Source of the DNA: Bacteroidaceae bacterium
GTDB lineage: Bacteria > Bacteroidota > Bacteroidia > Bacteroidales > Bacteroidaceae
Direction of reading: 5' to 3'
Assembly: GCA_017540585.1 (NCBI GenBank)
Contig: JAFYAT010000082.1
Location: 1-47,648 of the forward strand
Length of the DNA: 47,648 bases
The notes under the pieces are model-generated. The model ran no database searches. It was not told the DNA's origin and was given only the letters and a program-made list of their open reading frames with translations. A program made the position numbers and the translations under genes. This document shows, one piece after another, positions 15,064 to 23,236 of the stretch. Positions within the stretch are counted from its first letter, which is position 1; each line of letters begins with the position of its first letter.

Positions 15064-17574
15064 ATGCGCATAATACTATCATTTCTTCTCTCGTTGCTTT
15101 CCATCTGCACCTTTGCACAAGGCAAGGTGACGGATTACGTTGACCCTCGCATAGGAAGTGAGGGATTAGGTCGTGTGTTCATCGGTCCAAGTTGTCCGTA
15201 CGGAATGGTCAAGCCAGGTCCTGATTGTGGTGTGGACAACAACGCTGGATGGGCAACGATGCCTGCCATGGTGAGCGGCTTCTCCCAGACACATGTGAGT
15301 GGTACTGGTGGCGGTCCTAAGTATGGCAATATCCTGCTTGATATGTTCGATGAGCCACAGCATCGCACGTCGGAGGATATACGATTGGGGTATTATGCGT
15401 GCAACCTTCAGGAGAGCAAAGCTAAGGTAGAGATAACAACGGCTGAACGTGCTTCTTACTATCGTGTGACCGTTCCACATTCTTCTCCAGTAAAGCTAAG
15501 GTTCGACCTTGAGCATTTCCTTGGCAAGAGTCCTGTGCCAAAGGCTCGTGAGGCTCAGCAATACGAAGGTAGTCGTCTGTTGACTTCTACACCTGATGCA
15601 GCAAGCGGATGGCAATGTATCAGCGGAGGCTGGAACAATGGTGCGCCTTACAAGGTGTTCTTCTTTGCTAAGATGAAGAAGACAGCAGGCACAAAGGAGG
15701 ATGTGGCAGACATAAAAATTGGTATCAGTTTCGTATCTGTTGACAAGGCAAGACAGAACCTCGAAGAAGACATTCCTCATTGGGATTTCCAAAGAACATA
15801 CGATGAATGTATAGACAAATGGGAAAGGGTGCTTGGCAAGGTACAACTTGCAGAAAGCACACCTGAACGTGAGAAAAGGATGTTCTATACAGCCTTGTAC
15901 CATACCATGCTCATGCCTGTTGACCGCACAAAGGATAATGGTCTCTACGACGACTATTACGCTATATGGGACACATACCGAACAAGCACTCCTTTACTAT
16001 CGCTTATAGACCCAGAGAGGGCAACAGCTATCGCAGCCTCATTGCTTGATATCTACAAGCAGACAGGCTACATGCCTGATGCACGTAGTGGCAACTCCAA
16101 CGGAAGGACACAAGGCGGAAGTAATGCAGAGATTGTCATAGCCGATGCACTTGCCAAAGGACTCAAGCTTGACTACAAACTTGCACTCGAAGCCATGATA
16201 AAGGATGCTACCGTAGCTCCAAAGGATGATGAGGCTGAAGGTCGTGGTGGACTGAAGGAATACAATACTCTCGGCTATGTACCTTACGGAGTGGCGAGAG
16301 GTGGTAACCGTACCGTTGAATATGCCTTTTGCGACTGGGCTATTGCACAAGTGGCAAAGCATCTTGGCAATCAGAAGGTATATGACAAGTATATGGCTCA
16401 GAGCAAACGTTGGAAGAACCTATGGCGCATGGATTATGAACATGATGGGGCAAGAGGCTTTATCATGCCACGTAATGCAGAAGGCGAATGGCTTGACTCC
16501 GTTCCGTTTGGCCATAGCAGGCTAAACCCTCAGGCGTTCCACTACACTCCGGATGTAAGCTATGAAGGTCCATGGTATTGTGCATGGTGGGATTGCTTCT
16601 TCTATGAGGCAAGCAGTTGGGAATACTCGTTTAGTATCCCTCATGACATTCCTGCACTTGTGGAGGCTTGTGGAGGCAAAGAAGCCTTTGAACGCAGACT
16701 TGACACGTTCTTTGCTCATGGATATTATAATGTGGCAAACGAACCTTCGTTCCTCACGCCTTGCCTGTATCATTGGGTAGGTCGTCCTGACAAGACATCA
16801 TATCGTGTTAAGTCAATCATCAACCGTAATTATAGTGATGCTGTGGATGGTATTCCAGGTAATGATGACGGAGGAGCCATGTCAAGTTGGTATGCTTTTC
16901 ATGCTATGGGACTATATCCTAATGCGGGACATGACTATTATATTGTACATGAGCCTCTGTTAGACAGTCTTACCATTAACTTGGACAATGGCAAGAGATT
17001 AAGGATAAAGACTATCAAGGGCAATAAAAGTCAGACATTCTTTAATGGAAAGCTATTGCAAGACAATAGGATTACACATAGTCAGTTGTTGATGGGTGGT
17101 GAATTGTGCATAGAGAAGCCACAACAGTACCGCTTTGTCTATAAGCTACATGGACAGACACGCCGTTTTGATGTTACGTTCAGCGAGACAGCAGACGGAC
17201 AACTCATCCTTAGATGGGGCATAAAGCGTAACCTAAGATACTGGGAAGGCGACTACGCCATGTCTGCCTCAGCACGTGCCCATGCAACGAACATAAGCTA
17301 CATACAGCCTCTTGACGGACAGCACATAGACCTGCCTGACGCAGACCTATTCGGAGTCATATCAAGAGACGTATATAATGACATTATCAATAATGGTAAA
17401 TGTCGTATCAGCAATACCGACTACATCCTCATAGACTCTGACGATTCCCTTCTCCATATCAAGGACAACGTAGAAGGTACAGAGATGTGGATAAAGAAGG
17501 ACATTACCCTCCCTCTCATCATGCGAATGACGAACAATCCAGTAGAGATAAACTATGAGGTGAGCGAAATGTAA
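15064..17574 (+). CDS. GH92 family alpha-mannosidase, exported
   Basis: 836 residues from the ATG at 15064, which starts a clear signal peptide (MRIILSFLLSLLSICTFAQG). A longer in-frame version would begin inside murF-alr. The GH92 fold signatures are present: VDPRIGSEG near the N-terminus, YTALYHTMLMPV, AIWDTYRTSTPLL, the acidic EASSWEYSFSIPHD region, and PGNDDGGAMSSWYAF holding the catalytic Asp cluster. GH92 enzymes are Ca2+-dependent exo-alpha-mannosidases acting on host or yeast N-glycans, usually periplasmic. It follows murF-alr by only 19 bp, perhaps by chance read-through. The last 100 or so residues (from about 735) are not recognisable as GH92. Confidence 0.88.
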   Translation: MRIILSFLLSLLSICTFAQGKVTDYVDPRIGSEGLGRVFIGPSCPYGMVKPGPDCGVDNNAGWATMPAMVSGFSQTHVSGTGGGPKYGNILLDMFDEPQHRTSEDIRLGYYACNLQESKAKVEITTAERASYYRVTVPHSSPVKLRFDLEHFLGKSPVPKAREAQQYEGSRLLTSTPDAASGWQCISGGWNNGAPYKVFFFAKMKKTAGTKEDVADIKIGISFVSVDKARQNLEEDIPHWDFQRTYDECIDKWERVLGKVQLAESTPEREKRMFYTALYHTMLMPVDRTKDNGLYDDYYAIWDTYRTSTPLLSLIDPERATAIAASLLDIYKQTGYMPDARSGNSNGRTQGGSNAEIVIADALAKGLKLDYKLALEAMIKDATVAPKDDEAEGRGGLKEYNTLGYVPYGVARGGNRTVEYAFCDWAIAQVAKHLGNQKVYDKYMAQSKRWKNLWRMDYEHDGARGFIMPRNAEGEWLDSVPFGHSRLNPQAFHYTPDVSYEGPWYCAWWDCFFYEASSWEYSFSIPHDIPALVEACGGKEAFERRLDTFFAHGYYNVANEPSFLTPCLYHWVGRPDKTSYRVKSIINRNYSDAVDGIPGNDDGGAMSSWYAFHAMGLYPNAGHDYYIVHEPLLDSLTINLDNGKRLRIKTIKGNKSQTFFNGKLLQDNRITHSQLLMGGELCIEKPQQYRFVYKLHGQTRRFDVTFSETADGQLILRWGIKRNLRYWEGDYAMSASARAHATNISYIQPLDGQHIDLPDADLFGVISRDVYNDIINNGKCRISNTDYILIDSDDSLLHIKDNVEGTEMWIKKDITLPLIMRMTNNPVEINYEVSEM

Positions 17575-17596
17575 TTGCTTGTACATCAGTCATACG

Positions 17597-17711
17597 GAAC
17601 TATGTAGGTAGTCGTCGGACATACTAGCGCTAACAGGTCACGCAGACTAGTGCTAGTCTGTCATACAAACTAGTACTAGTCTGTAACGCAAACTAGCGCT
17701 AGTCTGGGCGA
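17597..17711. repeat. 23-bp tandem array of CTAG-centred palindromes
   Basis: Palindromic cores start at 17597 (degenerate), 17620, 17643, 17666 and 17689, exactly 23 bp apart. The clearest cores are cagactagtgctagtctg, caaactagtactagtctg and caaactagcgctagtctg. An outer inverted pair (caggtca / cgacctg) encloses the last three. A second array of the same family stands at 37279-37364. Confidence 0.88.
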
Positions 17712-17826
17712 CCTGTTTATGTATGTATTTTAGAGTGTCTTGATAAACTCGTCCCAGTCCTTTGCACCACCCTTCATGTATAACCTGATTTTATTCCTAT
17801 TTTTTATGTATCACGAAGTTTTTCCG

Positions 17827-17834
17827 TATTTTTG
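17827..17834 (+). promoter_or_regulatory. Probable -7 element of the ECF sigma operon
   Basis: TATTTTTG matches TAnnTTTG. It lies about 90 bp before the sigma factor ATG. The -33 element is not clear. Confidence 0.5.
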
Positions 17835-17926
17835 CACCATGAAAAAACATTATGTTGAAAAAAATTGATGATACCATTTGACTTCTGACACTTACAATCG
17901 TATAATGGTTGTAATCACTCAAGAAA

Positions 17927-18478
17927 ATGAAACAAATCGATTCTGAAATATTAACAAGATGCCAAAGTGGAGACAAGGCTGCCTTCCATATTGTGGTGCA
18001 GACATACCAGCAGATGGTGTGGTCGCTCGCTCTTAGGATGCTGTGCGACGTGGAAGAAGCCAAGGATGCCACTCAGGAGGCCTTCATCAAGGTGTGGGTC
18101 AACATCCGAAGATATGACGGGTCGAGTTCTTTCTCTACATGGGTTTACAGCATAGCGTCACGCATCTGCCTCGACAGGATGAAAAAGACAAAGAGGCTTG
18201 TACCTCTGCCAGATGACGAGACGGTACTCAGGGAATATGCTACGGTCAATGATCCACAACGGCAACTGGAAAATGGTGAATGGGTGGCAATACTGCGACT
18301 CCTGTCCGATAATCTGAGTGACAAACAACGACTGGTATTCACTCTCTCGCATCTTGAAGGACTTGATTCTACGGAGATAAGTGCAATAACGGGAATGGAT
18401 GCCAAGCAGATAAAGAGCAACCTATATGTTGCAAGACAAACAATAAGGGAACAACTTAAACGATTGGGATATGAATAA
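17927..18478 (+). CDS. RNA polymerase sigma factor, ECF type
   Basis: 183 residues. Region 2 is visible in VVQTYQQMVWSLALRML, DVEEAKDATQEAFIKVW and FSTWVYSIASRICLDRMKK. Region 4 is visible in LSDKQRLVFTLSHLEGL and the following helix-turn-helix ISAITGMDAKQIKSNL. There is no region 1 or 3, so it is a group 4 (ECF) factor. Its stop overlaps the start of the next gene by 8 bp, which points to translational coupling with a likely anti-sigma protein. The target promoters cannot be read from here. Confidence 0.9.
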   Translation: MKQIDSEILTRCQSGDKAAFHIVVQTYQQMVWSLALRMLCDVEEAKDATQEAFIKVWVNIRRYDGSSSFSTWVYSIASRICLDRMKKTKRLVPLPDDETVLREYATVNDPQRQLENGEWVAILRLLSDNLSDKQRLVFTLSHLEGLDSTEISAITGMDAKQIKSNLYVARQTIREQLKRLGYE

Positions 18479-18893
18479 GACAATAGATGACATACTCGCA
18501 GGTTTAGAGAATCAGCAACCAGTACTCCACGATGCCGACAAGCTGACGGAACAGATAATGATGAATCTGCCAGATATACAACTCGATGCTACGGACAAGA
18601 AGGTAGTAGCAAGGCAGAGACAAGGCATAGGCAAGGCAGAGGTTATCATCAATATTGTGAGAGTCGTTAGTTCCGTGGCTGCTATGTGGCTTGTTGGTCT
18701 CTTTGCCTATACGTTTGTAGATACTCCTGATAATGGAAATGAAGAGAAAGCAATTGCAAAAGTTTATATAAACACATCAAACGAGCCTTCTTCACTTTGT
18801 GGCACTCTTAAGGTTGCGTACAAAAACCACACGGAGAAGAAGACGAAATCCCTCTACTCGCTGTGGAAGGAATACAAGAAGTCTAACATCTAA
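18471..18893 (+). CDS. Putative anti-sigma factor (single-pass membrane protein)
   Basis: 140 residues. A soluble N-terminal part of about 60 residues is followed by one hydrophobic helix (about 62-82, VVSSVAAMWLVGLFAYTFV) and a short exported basic tail. It overlaps the ECF sigma gene by 8 bp, the usual arrangement for sigma/anti-sigma pairs. No zinc-binding anti-sigma motif (HxxxCxxC) is present, so the assignment depends on position and topology. Confidence 0.6.
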   Translation: MNKTIDDILAGLENQQPVLHDADKLTEQIMMNLPDIQLDATDKKVVARQRQGIGKAEVIINIVRVVSSVAAMWLVGLFAYTFVDTPDNGNEEKAIAKVYINTSNEPSSLCGTLKVAYKNHTEKKTKSLYSLWKEYKKSNI

Positions 18894-18906
18894 AAAACGA
18901 ATCATT

Positions 18907-20028
18907 ATGAAAAAGATTAATTCTATCTTCATACTCATTCTTGCACTCATAGCCATCACATCATGTGACAAAGCAAGAAACGTGAACGTCAATACAGTAA
19001 TCAACGAGGACGGTACGTGTACTCGTGAGGTCAGCTATGAAACTACGATGACTCAGGAGAATCGTGACATTAACTGGGGAAAGGGCAAGACAGGTCATGC
19101 GCTACCAGTGCCAGAGAACATCGACGTTGAGAGCATGACATTCAGCCACAACGAGATTAAGGGCGATACCGTCAAGTCTGTATTCACACAGAAGTATGCA
19201 TCCGTGGAGGAAATGCACAACAAGAGTCCTTTCATGCTTGATGGCAAGCCTTTGAAGTCAAAGGTGGAATATAAGAAGGAGAACAGCTTCTTCTATACAA
19301 CATACACCTATGCGGAGACTTTCGAAAGCCTGAAGGATGAGCTTCCTATACCTGTTGACAGCATAGGCAACAAGGACATAGTACAGTATTGGTTCAGAGG
19401 CTATCCTGATATTAATATCATGTGTGATGAGCACGGCAATTCTCTTCCAGGTTCTGAGGTTGCAGTCAGAATACAAGAGATAGAGGAAAAGGTAGATAAA
19501 TGGGTGGATAATAATATTATTACGGTTTACTTCAATACAATGGCCCAATATTACGACTCTATCCAGAATCCTCCTGTGACAAAGGATGAGTTTCTCGCAT
19601 CACGCAAAGACTTCATAAAATATTTCGAGAAGAATTTCGAGGTGAAACTTGACACGCTCGATACAGACATACGTTTGTGTTTCGATGGCTACTATAAGTC
19701 AAACGCATACGACATCTTCTTCGATGACGGCTGCAAATACAATAAGGAGATAGACGAAAAGATTATTAAGCTATTCAAAATCCTTGATATCGACATCCGA
19801 CACACAGTCACTATGCCAGGAAAAGTATGCGCAGGCAACAGAATACGTTTCAATTATGATGAAGACGGAACTGGACATTTCACAATCTCTGGCGGAGACC
19901 TTATCACAGGCGACATGTACTACTCCATATCTACCCGTCAGTATCATCCTTGGGCATTCGTCTTGACTGGTCTTGTCATCCTGATTGCCGTATGTAGCAT
20001 CATCTACGGAAAGAAGATGAAGAAGTAA
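18907..20028 (+). CDS. Lipoprotein with a C-terminal membrane anchor, unknown function
   Basis: 373 residues from the ATG at 18907. The signal has a lipobox (ALIAITSC, Cys20). The body is polar and beta-rich (NVNTVINEDGTC...). The last 30 residues form a transmembrane helix (PWAFVLTGLVILIAVC) ending in a basic tail. Carrying both a lipid anchor and a C-terminal helix is unusual. It begins 13 bp after the putative anti-sigma gene and ends at a strong terminator (20042-20075), so it is the third gene of the sigma operon. It may be the signal-sensing or effector part. The family was not recognised. Confidence 0.75.
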   Translation: MKKINSIFILILALIAITSCDKARNVNVNTVINEDGTCTREVSYETTMTQENRDINWGKGKTGHALPVPENIDVESMTFSHNEIKGDTVKSVFTQKYASVEEMHNKSPFMLDGKPLKSKVEYKKENSFFYTTYTYAETFESLKDELPIPVDSIGNKDIVQYWFRGYPDINIMCDEHGNSLPGSEVAVRIQEIEEKVDKWVDNNIITVYFNTMAQYYDSIQNPPVTKDEFLASRKDFIKYFEKNFEVKLDTLDTDIRLCFDGYYKSNAYDIFFDDGCKYNKEIDEKIIKLFKILDIDIRHTVTMPGKVCAGNRIRFNYDEDGTGHFTISGGDLITGDMYYSISTRQYHPWAFVLTGLVILIAVCSIIYGKKMKK

Positions 20029-20041
20029 CGCAAACAATATT

Positions 20042-20075
20042 ATCTGGGCAGGAAAAACTTTTTTCCTGCCCAGAT
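20042..20075 (+). terminator. Terminator of the sigma operon
   Basis: The stem atctgggcaggaaaa pairs with ttttcctgcccagat around a short loop, with T-rich bases on the descending side. It starts 14 bases after the lipoprotein stop codon. Confidence 0.85.
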
Positions 20076-20120
20076 AGTGTATTTAGAAAGATATTAGGAA
20101 AGTATGTCAATAAAATGAAG

Positions 20121-20128
20121 TATATTTG
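20121..20128 (+). promoter_or_regulatory. -7 element of the GDP-fucose synthase promoter
   Basis: TATATTTG, followed by catcgtaaat as at the toxin-antitoxin promoter near 1690. It lies 33 bp before the ATG at 20162 and rules out the in-frame TTG at 20126 as a start. Confidence 0.65.
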
Positions 20129-20161
20129 CATCGTAAATTGAAAAATATAATAATCAGGACA

Positions 20162-21367
20162 ATGTTAGATAAAAGTTGCAAGATTTATGTTGCAGGACAC
20201 AACGGACTTGTTGGTTCTGCTATATGGAATAACCTCAAGGCTCGTGGCTACAACAACCTCGTAGGTCGCAGTCACAAGGAACTTGACCTTACTGACCAGT
20301 ATGCCGTCAAGAAATTCTTCGACGAGGAAAAGCCGGATGCTGTTGTACTTGCCGCTGCATTCGTGGGCGGTATCATGGCTAACAGCCTCTACCGTGCCGA
20401 CTTCATGATGATGAACATGAAGATTCAATGTAACGTATTCTCTGAGGCTTACGCTCACGGAGTTAAGAAGTTCCTCTTCCTCGGCTCTACATGTATCTAC
20501 CCAAAGAATGCACCACAGCCAATGAAGGAGGACTGTCTCCTCACTTCCGAACTTGAATACACCAACGAGGAGTATGCCATTGCCAAGATTGCAGGTCTCA
20601 AGATGTGTGAGAGCTACAACCTACAGTATGGTACAAACTATATAGCAGTAATGCCTACAAACCTCTATGGTCCTAATGACAACTTCCACCTTGAGAACAG
20701 CCACGTCATGCCAGCCATGATGCGTAAGGTGTATCTCGCAAAGCTTATTCACGAGGGTGACTGGAAGGCAATACGCAAGGACCTCACCATCCGCCCTGTT
20801 GGTGCTACCATCCCTGAGAACGGTGAGAAGGTACGTTACGAGGTGAACGGAGAGAGCGACGAGGCAACAATCCTCAAGGTGCTTGCATGGTACGGCATAG
20901 AGAACAACAAGGTCACACTCTGGGGTACAGGTACTCCACTCCGCGAGTTCCTCTGGAGCGAGGACATGGCAGATGCCTCTGTACACGTACTCCTCAACGT
21001 AGATTTCAAGGACATCATCGGCATAGAGAAGTACTCTTCTGTTCACTACGGAGCAAGCACAGATGGTGCTGTTGACCGTAACCATAGCGCAGGACGTGGT
21101 GGTGCAATACCAAGCCTCGGCGAGATACGTAACTGCCACATCAACGTAGGTACAGGTAAGGAACTCACTATCCGTCAGCTCTCAGAACTTGTCGTTAAGG
21201 CTGTAGGCTTCGAGGGCGAGGTTGCCTTCGACTCAAGCAAGCCAGACGGTACTATGCGTAAGCTTATCGACGTAAGCAAGCTCCACTCCCTCGGATGGAC
21301 ACACAAGGTGGAAATTGAGGACGGAGTACAGAAGCTCTTCGAGTGGTATAAGGAATCAATAGCCTAA
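20162..21367 (+). CDS. fcl: GDP-L-fucose synthase
   Basis: 401 residues from the ATG at 20162. The short-chain dehydrogenase fold is clear: NADP loop VAGHNGLVGSA near residue 10, FLGSTCIYPKNAPQPMKE with the catalytic Ser, and YAIAKIAGLKMCE with the Tyr-xxx-Lys pair. It converts GDP-4-keto-6-deoxy-D-mannose to GDP-L-fucose. No gmd is adjacent, so the preceding enzyme must be encoded elsewhere. It is longer than the classical enzyme of about 320 residues. The extra length lies in the second half, around 200-250 and 295-325 (including VDRNHSAGRGGAIPSLGE). The gene uses its own promoter and ends in a word-repeat spacer. Confidence 0.9.
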   Translation: MLDKSCKIYVAGHNGLVGSAIWNNLKARGYNNLVGRSHKELDLTDQYAVKKFFDEEKPDAVVLAAAFVGGIMANSLYRADFMMMNMKIQCNVFSEAYAHGVKKFLFLGSTCIYPKNAPQPMKEDCLLTSELEYTNEEYAIAKIAGLKMCESYNLQYGTNYIAVMPTNLYGPNDNFHLENSHVMPAMMRKVYLAKLIHEGDWKAIRKDLTIRPVGATIPENGEKVRYEVNGESDEATILKVLAWYGIENNKVTLWGTGTPLREFLWSEDMADASVHVLLNVDFKDIIGIEKYSSVHYGASTDGAVDRNHSAGRGGAIPSLGEIRNCHINVGTGKELTIRQLSELVVKAVGFEGEVAFDSSKPDGTMRKLIDVSKLHSLGWTHKVEIEDGVQKLFEWYKESIA

Positions 21368-21369
21368 AG

Positions 21370-21491
21370 GCAAGTTAAAAGTTATAAGTTAAAAGTTAAA
21401 AATGCCAGTTATCATAAGGCATATTTAACTTTTAACTTCTTAACTCAACTTTTAACTTTTCATTTTTAACTTTTAACTCTCCGAAGGAGTT
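21370..21491. repeat. aagttaaaagtt word-repeat hairpin ending at a start codon
   Basis: The left arm of repeated aagttaaaag words faces a right arm of repeated taacttttaactt words around the pair atgcc/ggcat. It ends in the small hairpin ctcc-gaa-ggag, placed where a Shine-Dalgarno sequence would be, 2 bp before the response-regulator ATG. The end of the 12371-12515 spacer has the same construction. Confidence 0.8.
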
Positions 21492-22055
21492 ATGCATAAA
21501 TCCATACTTGTAGTTGATGACAACGAGGCAGTACGCGTGTCATTGAAATACCTGCTCAAGAAGATGTTTGAGAAGGTAGTACTGATTGATAATCCTGATG
21601 CCATACAGACAGCTATGGAGGAGGAGACATTCAGCGTGGTACTGCTCGATATGAACTTTGCACTTGGACTCAACACGGGTAATGAAGGACTCTTTTGGCT
21701 TGAACATATCAAGCATCTTCATCCTGAGATACCAGTGGTATTGTTCACGGCTTACGGCGACATAGAGTTGGCAGTTAGGGGACTCAAGAAGGGGGCAGCC
21801 GATTTTGTAACCAAGCCTTGGGACAACGACAAGTTGCTCTATACGCTTAATCGTGCCATAGAAGCAGAGAATGAAATCATTCCGCTTGCAGAGCTTGAGA
21901 CTAAGCATATTCGTGCAGCCATTGACAAGTGTGGCGGTAACATGAAACTTGCAGCCGAGATGCTCGGCATAAGTCGTCAGACGCTGTATAATAAGATGGG
22001 CCCCCTAACCCCCGAAGGGGGCAGCCTTCGGGTCAAGGGGTATAGGGGAAACTAA
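21492..22055 (+). CDS. Response regulator with Fis-type DNA-binding helix (no AAA+ domain)
   Basis: 187 residues. The receiver domain (1 to about 120) has the acidic pair Asp9-Asp10, phospho-acceptor Asp53 in VLLDMNF, and the KPWDND lysine near 108. A linker leads to a Fis-type helix-turn-helix (HIRAAIDKCGG...AEMLGISRQTLYNKM). It resembles NtrC without the central ATPase, like RegA/ActR, so it should not remodel sigma-54 holoenzyme. After the HTH the last 18 or so codons are read from a GC-rich repeat element (GPLTPEGGSLRVKG), so the native C-terminus was replaced. The kinase gene follows after a repeat-filled gap. Confidence 0.88.
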   Translation: MHKSILVVDDNEAVRVSLKYLLKKMFEKVVLIDNPDAIQTAMEEETFSVVLLDMNFALGLNTGNEGLFWLEHIKHLHPEIPVVLFTAYGDIELAVRGLKKGAADFVTKPWDNDKLLYTLNRAIEAENEIIPLAELETKHIRAAIDKCGGNMKLAAEMLGISRQTLYNKMGPLTPEGGSLRVKGYRGN

Positions 22056-22163
22056 CAATTGATAATTGACAATTGATAATTTAAGTTAACATAATCCGGA
22101 GGCCGCCCCGTTACTTCCCTGCGGTCAGTGAGATCGCTTCGCTAAGTTTGGGGGTCTGGAGGC
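21998..22163. repeat. Pair of inverted GC-rich hairpin elements between regulator and kinase genes
   Basis: The left arm (21998-22026) is identical in its core to the one at 10268. The right arm (about 22096-22163) carries tccggaggccgcccc and ggggg-tctggaggctt, but with about 35 foreign bases in its loop. An attgataattgac word repeat lies between the arms. The right arm ends just before the kinase ATG and places ggagg there. Confidence 0.8.
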
Positions 22164-22167
22164 TTTT

Positions 22168-23019
22168 ATGTATCACAGTTCATTATATTCCACAGCGCTT
22201 GAAGCCATACGTAATAATGACTTCTCGTTCCGTATTCCTGAGGAGAAGGCAACCTTCCCGGGCGAACGTGCTGCGATACAGACCATCAACCGCATGATGG
22301 AGGTGATGCAAGAGCAGAGGCAGAACATAGAGATGGCATCATGGGAAAGGATAACACGTATCCTTACTCACGAGATAATGAACTCACTCGCCCCAATCGT
22401 TTCGCTCAGCGATACGTTTCTTGAAGAGGAGACGATAAAGAACTCCGACCTTTATGAAGGAATGAAAGCTATTCACGACACGTCAGAAGGACTTATTTCC
22501 TTTGTGGATAGCTACCGCAAGTTCTCGTCACTTCAGAAGCCTCAACCAGAGGATGTGAATATTAGAGAGTTGCTCGACAACATTAGCAACATAGGCATAA
22601 TACCAGAAAACGTAAGTTTAGAGACAAAGATTGAACCAGAGGACATCAGCATAAATGTTGACCCTAACCTCATACGTCAGGTACTCATAAACATAGTGAA
22701 AAACGCAGTTGAGGCTGGTGCTACGCGTATTCTCATTTACGCATTCAAGTATGATGATGCTCCAGTCCGAATACGTATCTGCAATAATGGTCCTCGAATA
22801 ACGGACGAAGAGCAACGTGAGATATTCGTACCGTTCTTTACAACTAAGCGCACGGGCAATGGCATAGGTCTCAGCCTTTGCCGACAAATAATCAATATAA
22901 GTGGTGGAAGTATCACCCTCCTGCCTACTGGTACAAATGGCTGGAACGTGAGCTTCCAGATAACAGCGGCAGAAAATTCAAAATTCAAAATTCAAAATTC
23001 AGAATTGGGTGTTCATTAA
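22168..23019 (+). CDS. Sensor histidine kinase core, possibly lacking its sensor part
   Basis: 283 residues. The H-box ILTHEIMNSLAPI holds His68. The N-box QVLINIVKNAVEAG, an F-box (PFFTTKRTGNGIGLSL) and G-boxes follow. The G1 box reads NNG where many kinases have DNG. There is no membrane segment or sensor domain, and the protein begins in the short helical stretch that usually follows the membrane part in related NtrB-like Bacteroidota kinases. The upstream sequence is repeat element, so the N-terminus may have been lost. The last 12 or so codons (SKFKIQNSELGVH) are read from an aattcaaaattc word repeat. Partner of the regulator at 21492. Confidence 0.82.
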   Translation: MYHSSLYSTALEAIRNNDFSFRIPEEKATFPGERAAIQTINRMMEVMQEQRQNIEMASWERITRILTHEIMNSLAPIVSLSDTFLEEETIKNSDLYEGMKAIHDTSEGLISFVDSYRKFSSLQKPQPEDVNIRELLDNISNIGIIPENVSLETKIEPEDISINVDPNLIRQVLINIVKNAVEAGATRILIYAFKYDDAPVRIRICNNGPRITDEEQREIFVPFFTTKRTGNGIGLSLCRQIINISGGSITLLPTGTNGWNVSFQITAAENSKFKIQNSELGVH

Positions 23020-23232
23020 AACACAAAGAGCACAGAGGACTCAGAGAGTTAAAAGTTATAACACTCTCCGAGTCCTCTGTGTTTTGACTTATTAGCCGAA
23101 GCTGACGCTTCGGGCACAGTGGCAAACCAACCACGAAAAGCAACCTCAGCAAATAAGGTAACTTTATTCCTCCCCCTTGGGGGAGGTTAGGAGGGGGCTT
23201 TCCCTCCCCCACGGGGGAGATGGAGGGGGGCC
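22978..23232. repeat. Composite repeat: aattc words, cacagaggact hairpin, GC-rich hairpins
   Basis: In order it contains four aattcaaa words (22978-23007), the long hairpin acacaaagagcacagaggac with its complement agtcctctgtgtttt (23019-23094), the hairpin gccgaagctgacgcttcggg, the word aaggtaactttat, and two ctcccccacgggggag-type hairpins to 23232. The same order recurs at 26793-27022. It lies between convergent genes and would terminate both transcripts. Confidence 0.85.
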
Positions 23233-23236
23233 GTTC

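Larger units (their letters stand above)
17575..17926. other. Intergenic region with palindromic array and sigma-operon promoter
   Basis: The first 140 bases hold the 23-bp palindromic array (17597-17711). The rest is AT-rich and contains the promoter element TATTTTTG at 17827-17834. A possible nine-codon leader, MKKHYVEKN, starts at 17839. No other gene is seen. Confidence 0.55.

Noticed and set aside
17597-17711. Possible CRISPR array
   Set aside because: The 18-bp palindromic cores are separated by only about 5 bp, so there are no spacers of usable length, and no cas genes are in the window. The same holds for 26241-26364, 37095-37261 and 37279-37364.
20126-20161. Upstream in-frame TTG start of the fucose synthase gene
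   Set aside because: The TTG is part of the promoter -7 element TATATTTG, so it would not be on the transcript. The ATG at 20162 is used. The same argument removes the upstream starts near 1321, 6928 and 28363.
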